Below are positions 39,776-45,291 of a stretch of DNA of 45,291 bases, in pieces (position 1 is the stretch's first letter; each line of letters opens with the position of its first letter). Made by a program: the position numbers and the translations under genes. This DNA is from Mesorhizobium sp. Root157 (GTDB lineage Bacteria > Pseudomonadota > Alphaproteobacteria > Rhizobiales > Rhizobiaceae), in contig NZ_LMGJ01000038.1 in the NCBI RefSeq assembly GCF_001427385.1, forward strand, positions 138,048 through 183,338, written 5' to 3'. A model generated the notes under the pieces. That model ran no database searches. It worked only from the letters and a program-made list of their open reading frames with translations, and was not told the DNA's origin.

Positions 39776-41986
39776 ATGACCATTTCCAACACCCGCCAAA
39801 TCACCCCCGAACTCATTGCCGCGCACGGCCTGAAGCCGGACGAATACCAGCGCATCCTCGATCTGGTCGGGCGCGAACCCAGCTTCACCGAGCTTGGCAT
39901 CTTCTCGGCGATGTGGAACGAGCATTGCTCGTACAAGTCCTCGAAGAAATGGCTGCGCACCCTGCCCACCAAGGGCGATGTCGTGATCCAGGGACCGGGC
40001 GAAAATGCCGGCGTCGTCGACATCGGCGACGGCGATTGCGTCGTCTTCAAGATGGAAAGCCACAACCACCCCTCCTACATCGAACCCTATCAGGGGGCGG
40101 CAACCGGCGTCGGCGGCATCCTGCGCGATGTCTTCACCATGGGCGCGCGCCCGATTGCGGCAATGAACGCGCTCCGCTTCGGCGCGCCGGATCATCCCAA
40201 GACCAGGCATCTGGTAGCAGGCGTTGTCTCCGGCGTCGGCGGCTACGGCAACGCTTTCGGCGTGCCGACCGTCGGTGGCGAGGTCAATTTCGACGCCCGC
40301 TATAACGGCAACATCCTCGTCAACGCCTTTGCCGCCGGCCTCGCCAAGACCGACGCCATCTTCCTGTCGCAAGCCAAGGGCGTCGGCTTGCCGGTCGTCT
40401 ATCTCGGCGCCAAGACCGGCCGCGACGGCGTCGGCGGTGCCACCATGGCCTCGGCCGAATTCGACGACAAGATCGACGAAAAGCGCCCGACCGTGCAGGT
40501 CGGCGATCCCTTCACCGAAAAGTGCCTGCTTGAAGCCTGCCTCGAACTGATGGCATCGGGTGCCGTCATCGCCATCCAGGACATGGGCGCGGCAGGCCTG
40601 ACCTGCTCGGCCGTCGAAATGGGCGCCAAGGGCGACCTCGGCATCGAACTCGACCTCGACAAGGTGCCGGTGCGCGAGGAGCGCATGTCGGCCTACGAGA
40701 TGATGCTGTCGGAAAGTCAGGAGCGCATGCTGATGGTGCTGCGCCCCGAAAAGGAAGAAGAGGCCGAGGCGATCTTCACCAAATGGGGCCTCGATTTCGC
40801 CATCGTCGGCAAGACCACCGACGATCTGCGCTTCCGTGTGCTGCACCAGGGCGAAGAGGTTGCCAACTTGCCGATCAAGGAACTCGGCGACGAGGCGCCC
40901 GAATATGACCGCCCGTGGGTCGAGCCGAAGAAGCCGGCCGAACTGGATGTCTCCGCGCTGCCCAAGGTCGATGTCGCCGATGCGCTTCTCAAGCTGCTCG
41001 GCGGGCCGGACCTGTCGTCGCGCCGCTGGGTCTGGGAACAGTACGACACCATGATCCAGGGCAATTCGCTGCAGCGGCCGGGCGGCGATGCCGGCGTCGT
41101 GCGCGTCGAGGGTCACGCCAGCAAGGCGCTTGCCTTCTCCTCCGACGTGACGCCGCGCTACTGCGAAGCCGACCCCTACGAGGGCGGCAAGCAGGCGGTT
41201 GCCGAATGCTGGCGCAACCTGACCGCCACCGGCGCCCTGCCCCTTGCCGCCACCGACAACCTCAATTTCGGCAATCCCGAACGGCCCGAAATCATGGGCC
41301 AGCTCGTCGCAGCCATCAAAGGCATCGGCGAGGCCTGCCGCGCACTCGGCTTCCCGATCGTTTCCGGCAACGTCTCGCTCTACAACGAGACCAACGGCCA
41401 GGGCATCCTGCCCACCCCCACCATCGGCGGCGTCGGACTGCTTGCAGACTGGTCGCAAATGGCCCGCATCGGCTTCGCCGCAGCGGACGAAGCGATCCTT
41501 CTGGTCGGCGCGCCGTCAGCCTGGGGCACGCATCTTGGCCAGTCGGTCTTCCTGCGCGACATCCATGGCCGCGCTGAAGGTGCGGCTCCCCCGGTCGACC
41601 TCGCGCATGAAAAGCGCGTCGGCAACCATGTGCGCGCGCTGATTTCGTCCGGCATCGTCACCGCTTGCCACGACGTGTCCGACGGCGGGCTCGCGGTCGC
41701 GCTGGCCGAGATGGCGATGGCGTCGGGCATCGGCGCCCGCATCGATGCTCCCCCTGCCGCTCCCGCCGAGGCCTTCTTCGGCGAAGACCAGGGCCGCTAT
41801 GTGCTCGCCGTCGCGGCCGAGGCGGCAGAGGAAATCGTGCAGGCGGCGACGAAGGCCGGCGTCGCGGCTGCCCGCATCGGCACCACCGGCGGGCGCGAAT
41901 TGAAACTTGGCGAGGCGCATGCCATATCCATAAGCGAACTCACCACCGCTCACGAATCGTGGTTCCCGAAATTCATGGGAACCTGA
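39776..41986 (+). CDS. purL: Phosphoribosylformylglycinamidine synthase subunit PurL
   Basis: A 736-residue small-type PurL, which needs PurQ and PurS as separate subunits. It makes FGAM from FGAR, ATP and ammonia. ITPELIAAHGLKPDEYQRIL near the N-terminus, MWNEHCSYKSSKKWL, VVFKMESHNHPSYIEPYQGA with the catalytic His, and DMGAAGLTCSAVEMGAKGDL are signatures of the AIRS-like domains. Later DNLNFGNPERPE and VSGNVSLYNETNG repeat the second half. ATG at 39776 lacks a strong Shine-Dalgarno. bolA follows 14 bases after the stop, suggesting a purL-bolA unit. Confidence 0.97.
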   Translation: MTISNTRQITPELIAAHGLKPDEYQRILDLVGREPSFTELGIFSAMWNEHCSYKSSKKWLRTLPTKGDVVIQGPGENAGVVDIGDGDCVVFKMESHNHPSYIEPYQGAATGVGGILRDVFTMGARPIAAMNALRFGAPDHPKTRHLVAGVVSGVGGYGNAFGVPTVGGEVNFDARYNGNILVNAFAAGLAKTDAIFLSQAKGVGLPVVYLGAKTGRDGVGGATMASAEFDDKIDEKRPTVQVGDPFTEKCLLEACLELMASGAVIAIQDMGAAGLTCSAVEMGAKGDLGIELDLDKVPVREERMSAYEMMLSESQERMLMVLRPEKEEEAEAIFTKWGLDFAIVGKTTDDLRFRVLHQGEEVANLPIKELGDEAPEYDRPWVEPKKPAELDVSALPKVDVADALLKLLGGPDLSSRRWVWEQYDTMIQGNSLQRPGGDAGVVRVEGHASKALAFSSDVTPRYCEADPYEGGKQAVAECWRNLTATGALPLAATDNLNFGNPERPEIMGQLVAAIKGIGEACRALGFPIVSGNVSLYNETNGQGILPTPTIGGVGLLADWSQMARIGFAAADEAILLVGAPSAWGTHLGQSVFLRDIHGRAEGAAPPVDLAHEKRVGNHVRALISSGIVTACHDVSDGGLAVALAEMAMASGIGARIDAPPAAPAEAFFGEDQGRYVLAVAAEAAEEIVQAATKAGVAAARIGTTGGRELKLGEAHAISISELTTAHESWFPKFMGT

Positions 41987-42000
41987 ACGGGGAATACGAT

Positions 42001-42234
42001 ATGGCAATGGACGCGCGCGACATCGAACGGCTGATCAAGGAAGGCATCCCCGACGCCAAGGTGACGATCCGCGACCTTGCCGGCGACGGCGACCACTATG
42101 CCGCCGAAGTCGTGGCCGAGAGCTTCCGCGGCAAGAGCCGGGTGCAGCAGCACCAGATGGTCTACGATGCGCTCGGCGGCAATATGGGCGGCGTCCTGCA
42201 CGCGCTGGCGCTTCAGACCAGCGCGCCAGACTGA
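42001..42234 (+). CDS. BolA family protein
   Basis: A 77-residue BolA protein: MAMDARDIERLIKEGIPDAK, the beta strand VTIRDLAGDGDHYAAEVVAE, then FRGKSRVQQHQMVYDALGGN and VLHALALQT. In many alphaproteobacteria a short BolA is encoded beside the monothiol glutaredoxin, with which it forms a [2Fe-2S]-bridged complex used in iron-sulfur and iron regulation. GGGG lies a few bases before the ATG. It lies 14 bases after purL and 142 before grxD. Confidence 0.93.
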   Translation: MAMDARDIERLIKEGIPDAKVTIRDLAGDGDHYAAEVVAESFRGKSRVQQHQMVYDALGGNMGGVLHALALQTSAPD

Positions 42235-42376
42235 GGTCGGCTTTGGCCCAAAGCCGGGCCAATCGATGCGCCATTTCCGAAACCGGACGGCAAACGTCTT
42301 GTTTCAGAGCGCGCACGGGGTTATTTGAAGGCAAAGTTTTGCGGCCTGGATCCCACGGGCCTTGAAAGGATCAGTC

Positions 42377-42712
42377 ATGAGCGGCATCAACGACTACATC
42401 GACAGTGAGGTCAAGAACACCGACGTGGTGCTGTTCATGAAAGGCACCCCCGGCTTCCCGCAATGCGGCTTCTCCGGTCAGGTCGTCCAGATTCTCGACT
42501 ATGTCGGGGTCGACTACAAGGGCGTCAACGTCCTCGATTCCACCGAGCTGCGCCAGGGCATCAAGGACTATTCCAACTGGCCGACGATCCCGCAACTGTA
42601 CGTAAAGGGCGAGTTCGTCGGCGGATGCGACATCATCCGCGAGATGTTCCAGGCGGGTGAACTGCAAACGTTCTTCGACGAAAAGGGCATCAAGGTCAAA
42701 GGCACTGCCTGA
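42377..42712 (+). CDS. grxD: Monothiol glutaredoxin, Grx4 family
   Basis: A 111-residue CGFS-type glutaredoxin. VVLFMKGTPGFPQCGFSGQV carries the single active Cys30, followed by SNWPTIPQLYVKGEFVGGCD, the TVP-like (here TIP) and glutathione-binding region. Such proteins carry [2Fe-2S] clusters and pair with BolA. ATG at 42377 was chosen because AAAGGA lies 7 bases upstream; an earlier frame to 42362 is less likely. A hairpin terminator follows. It is the last gene of the purL-bolA-grxD set. Confidence 0.97.
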   Translation: MSGINDYIDSEVKNTDVVLFMKGTPGFPQCGFSGQVVQILDYVGVDYKGVNVLDSTELRQGIKDYSNWPTIPQLYVKGEFVGGCDIIREMFQAGELQTFFDEKGIKVKGTA

Positions 42713-42766
42713 CCTCACCCCGCCCTATTTCCTCCGCTGTTCCGGCACCGTTCGGGACCGCATCTG

Positions 42767-42795
42767 AAGGCGCTGGCCACCCCAGCGCCTTTGTT
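42767..42795 (+). terminator. Rho-independent terminator after grxD
   Basis: AAGGCGCTGG and CCAGCGCCTT form a 10-bp stem around a 5-base loop, followed by TGTTG. It lies 55 bases after the grxD stop and 21 bases before the MFS gene, so the exporter is likely transcribed separately or by partial read-through. Confidence 0.8.
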
Positions 42796-42815
42796 GCTCT
42801 CTTACGGGTGAAAAA

Positions 42816-44057
42816 ATGGACGCTACCGCGAATACGGCACCGCCCCGCCTGCTCGGCATGGGCAAAATGGAATTCATCGCCATGATGGCGATGCTGATGG
42901 CCCTCAATGCGCTGGCCATCGACATCATGCTGCCCGGCCTCCAGGAAATCGGCGCCAGCCTTGGCGTGGAGAGCGAAAACCATCGCCAGTATGTCATTTC
43001 GGCCTACCTGATGGGCTTTGCGGTGGCGCAGCTCGCCTATGGGCCGCTCGCCGACCGCTTCGGCCGCAAGGCCCCCATGCTGGCCGGCCTCGGCATCTAT
43101 GTGGTCGCGGCCCTTGTCGGTGCCTTCGCCCCCACTTTCGAGGCGCTGCTTCTGGCACGCTTCGTCCATGGCGTCGGCTCGGCCGCCACACGCGTCATCA
43201 CCGTCTCCATCATCCGCGACGTCTTCGGCGGCCGCCAGATGGCCGAAGTGATGTCGCTGGTCATGATGGTGTTCATGATCGTGCCCATCATCGCGCCCGG
43301 CACCGGGCAGATCATCATGCTGTTCGGCGAATGGCACCTGATCTTCGTCTTCATGGCGGTTGCCGCGGTCGCCGTCGTGATATGGATGCAGTTGAGGCTG
43401 CCCGAGACGCTGAACCCCGCAGATCGCCGCCCTTTCACCATCCGCTCCATCGGCCAGGCCTTCGCCATCGTGCTCACCAATCGCGTCGCGCTTTGCTACA
43501 CGCTGGCCTCGACCTTCATCTTCGGCGCGCTGTTCGGCTTCATCAACTCGGCCCAGCAGATCTATGTCGGCATCTATGAACTCGGCACGATGTTCCCGGT
43601 CGCCTTCGCCGCGGTGGCGGCCTTCATGTCGCTTGCCTCATACCTCAACTCCCGCCTCGTCGGGCGCTTCGGCATGCGGCGCCTGTCACATGGCGCGTTG
43701 ATCGGCTTCATGCTGGTGAGCGCCGCCTGGTTTGTCCTGTCGCTGTTCGGGACCATCCCGTTCGCGCTGTTCCTGCTGCTGTTTGCGCTGGCCATGTTCC
43801 AGTTCGGCCTGATCGGCTCGAACTTCAATGCGCTGGCCATGGAGCCGCTCGGCCATGTCGCCGGCACGGCCTCAGCCGTACTGGGTTTCATGGGCACCGC
43901 CGGCGGCGGCTTGATCGGCGCGGGACTTGGCCAGGCATTTGACGGCACCACGACGCCGCTCGGCGCCGGCTTCTTCGCCGTCGCGCTGGTCGGCCTCCTG
44001 TTCGTCCTGATCGCCGAGCGCGGCAAGCTGTTCCAGCCGCACAATCCGCCGGTTTAA
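42816..44057 (+). CDS. MFS multidrug exporter (Bcr/CflA type)
   Basis: A 413-residue inner-membrane transporter with 12 predicted helices. The first helix ALAIDIMLPGLQEIGASLGV carries the acidic D-x-x-LP pattern of drug exporters, and LAYGPLADRFGRKAPMLAGL is the MFS motif A loop after helix 2. IAPGTGQIIMLFGEWHLIF resembles Bcr/CflA motif C and the GWHWIF-like stretch. Export of drugs or metabolites is inferred; the substrate is unknown. It is convergent with ttcA, 19 bases between stops. No local regulator is present. Confidence 0.92.
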   Translation: MDATANTAPPRLLGMGKMEFIAMMAMLMALNALAIDIMLPGLQEIGASLGVESENHRQYVISAYLMGFAVAQLAYGPLADRFGRKAPMLAGLGIYVVAALVGAFAPTFEALLLARFVHGVGSAATRVITVSIIRDVFGGRQMAEVMSLVMMVFMIVPIIAPGTGQIIMLFGEWHLIFVFMAVAAVAVVIWMQLRLPETLNPADRRPFTIRSIGQAFAIVLTNRVALCYTLASTFIFGALFGFINSAQQIYVGIYELGTMFPVAFAAVAAFMSLASYLNSRLVGRFGMRRLSHGALIGFMLVSAAWFVLSLFGTIPFALFLLLFALAMFQFGLIGSNFNALAMEPLGHVAGTASAVLGFMGTAGGGLIGAGLGQAFDGTTTPLGAGFFAVALVGLLFVLIAERGKLFQPHNPPV

Positions 44058-44076
44058 ACATCAACGGCCCGCCGGG

Positions 44077-44937
44077 TTACTCCGAAGCGGCAGCGCCGAG
44101 CGCCAGGCCAGCGAAGTCGAACAGCTTGCGGTCGAGCAGATGCGAGGCGCGCACATTGGTCAGCGCCCGGATCATGGTGTCCTTGCGGCCCGGCATCTTC
44201 TTTTCGATATCGTCCAGCATCGCTTTCATGATGTTGCGCTGCAGTCCGTCCTGACTGCCGCACAGATCGCACGGGATGATCGGGAATTGCATGCCCGACG
44301 CAAACCGCTCCAGATCGTTCTCGGCACAGTAGGACAGCGGCCGCAGCACCATCACGTCGCCGTCGTCGTTGAGAAGCTTGGGCGGCATGGCGGCAAGCCG
44401 GCCGCCATGGAACAAATTCATGAAGAAGGTTTCGAGAATATCTTCGCGGTGGTGCCCCAAAACCAGGGCCGAACACCCCTCCTCGCGGGCAATGCGGTAG
44501 AGATGGCCGCGCCGCAGCCGTGAGCAGAGCGAGCAATAGGTGCTGTTCTCGGCCAGCTTGCCGGTCACGATCGAATAGGTATCCCGGTACTCGATCCGGT
44601 GGGCAACGCCGTTGGCGTTCAGGTAATCCGGCAGGATATGCTTGGGAAAATTCGGCTGGCCCTGGTCGAGATTGCAGGCAAGCAGTTCGACCGGCAGCAG
44701 CCCGCGCCATTTCAGATCGAGCAGCATGGAGAGAAGGCCGTAGGAATCCTTGCCGCCCGACAGCGCCACCAGCCAGCGTTCGCCGGGCTTCACCATGGCG
44801 AAATCCTCGATGGCCTGCCGGGTCTGCCTCATCAGCCGCTTGCGCAGCTTGTTGAACTCCACGGAGGACGGCGCGTCCTTGAACAGCGGATGAAATCCAC
44901 CTTCCGGGTCGGCAATCGGTTCGGACAGCATGTTCAT
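44077..44937 (-). CDS. ttcA: tRNA 2-thiocytidine(32) synthetase TtcA
   Basis: A 286-residue ATP-pyrophosphatase that thiolates cytidine 32 of certain tRNAs. The PP-loop LVALSGGKDSYGLLS lies near residues 57-70. Two CxxC pairs, YCSLCSRLRRG and IIPCDLCGSQDG, hold the [4Fe-4S] cluster. LVLGHHREDILETFFMN is a family-typical segment. Start ATG 44937 begins MNMLSEPIADPEGG. It is convergent with the MFS gene and is a single gene unit. All motifs are intact. Confidence 0.96.
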   Translation of the reverse strand: MNMLSEPIADPEGGFHPLFKDAPSSVEFNKLRKRLMRQTRQAIEDFAMVKPGERWLVALSGGKDSYGLLSMLLDLKWRGLLPVELLACNLDQGQPNFPKHILPDYLNANGVAHRIEYRDTYSIVTGKLAENSTYCSLCSRLRRGHLYRIAREEGCSALVLGHHREDILETFFMNLFHGGRLAAMPPKLLNDDGDVMVLRPLSYCAENDLERFASGMQFPIIPCDLCGSQDGLQRNIMKAMLDDIEKKMPGRKDTMIRALTNVRASHLLDRKLFDFAGLALGAAASE

Positions 44938-45291
44938 GGCGTTCGGCCCACAGGTTGGTCGCGCAACGCTCTACAACATCGGCCTCGGTGATGCGAAGCG
45001 CTTTTCGCGGCTCGCAGGCATGCCGGGCGCCAGCGTGGAAATTCCCGAACGCCGGGGAGAACTCCAACCCGCGTCACCGCTGAAGCGAACCGGTATCGAT
45101 GACGTGACATGGCGGCAGTACGCCAGCGGTCCGGAAAAGGCCCGTCCGCGGCCGAGAATGGGGATCGATCCATGCACCTGCCACCCGTCCCTGCCGCCAA
45201 CTCCTTGTTCCCATTCACTTCCTGCAAAACCTCTCATCGCCTTTTTCCACACCCCTTCGCACCGCCTCCATAATCCTTCGCATCGCTTCTG
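44938..45291. other. No recognised gene (end of window)
   Basis: This 354-base end holds the leader of ttcA. Open frames on the minus strand (for example 44971-45252) have no family-like sequence and no good Shine-Dalgarno, and I do not call them. No repeat, tRNA or terminator was recognised here. Confidence 0.5.

Noticed and set aside
39614..41458. 614-codon minus-strand frame antisense to purL
   Set aside because: purL is a complete housekeeping gene; the antisense product has no recognisable domain.
44971..45252. 93-codon minus-strand frame upstream of ttcA
   Set aside because: No domain, no convincing ribosome site and low-complexity composition; overlapping frames are equally open.

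Overview
The window looks like a chromosomal segment of a Mesorhizobium-like alphaproteobacterium (order Hyphomicrobiales). This rests on high GC, dense short-spaced genes, the purine block purB / zeta-subunit gene / purC-purS-x-purQ / purL-bolA-grxD, a class I nirK-nirV-nnrR cluster and several rhizobial-type palindromic repeat families. The organism is inferred from content and recall of gene order; no search was run. No rRNA, tRNA, CRISPR array, prophage or transposase gene was seen.

Layout. (1) 1-7.4 kb: a catabolic island for quinate/shikimate. A minus-strand operon encodes a quinate/shikimate dehydrogenase, a complete TRAP transporter (dctP, dctQ, dctM) and an AroQ-family dehydratase. 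It is divergent from a TetR regulator and followed by a two-domain 3-dehydroshikimate dehydratase (QuiC). Together they would import quinate/shikimate and convert it to protocatechuate. A shared 14-bp operator lies in the spacer of the operon promoter and in front of quiC. (2) 7.5-9.4 kb: a MITE-like element next to a RIME-like palindromic repeat, a GH25 lysozyme-like lipoprotein and a small ORF. (3) 9.6-14.3 kb: a denitrification cluster (DUF2249, DUF454, nirK, nirV, a small ORF, an NnrR-type Crp/Fnr regulator, DUF1858) with four Fnr-type boxes. A second MITE sits exactly at the joined stop codons of nnrR and the DUF1858 gene. (4) 14.4-20 kb: a ParB-like single domain, a three-gene operon (class III aminotransferase, GNAT acetyltransferase, acetylpolyamine amidohydrolase), a cysteine-desulfurase-like protein, a J-domain-like protein and a DUF1127-like mini-gene. 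(5) 20-22.7 kb: DUF1993, DUF1176 and an exported alpha/beta hydrolase.

(6) 22.7-27.7 kb: a maturation cluster for molybdenum hydroxylases (MoxR, VWA/CoxE, two XdhC proteins, MocA-like fusion) without any structural subunit in view. A 120-bp palindromic repeat lies between the two xdhC genes. (7) 27.7-32.1 kb: flavin reductase, an orphan Leu/Ile/Val-type binding protein coupled to a P1 peptidase, a third (partial) MITE copy, DUF2171, DUF2259 and a membrane protein. (8) 32.2-42.7 kb: purine biosynthesis (purB, purC, purS, purQ, purL) interleaved with a VOC dioxygenase-like protein, an RBBP9-type hydrolase, an HpaI-type aldolase ending in a heptamer tandem repeat, the F1-ATPase inhibitor zeta subunit, a small coiled-coil gene between purS and purQ, and bolA-grxD. 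(9) 42.8-45.3 kb: a Bcr/CflA-type MFS exporter, convergent ttcA, and a final 354 bp with no recognised gene.

The most informative observations are the quinate island with its operator pair, the AroQ-like enzyme lacking two canonical substrate-binding residues, the MITE family that always sits in CTAG, and the candidate NnrR regulon boxes.
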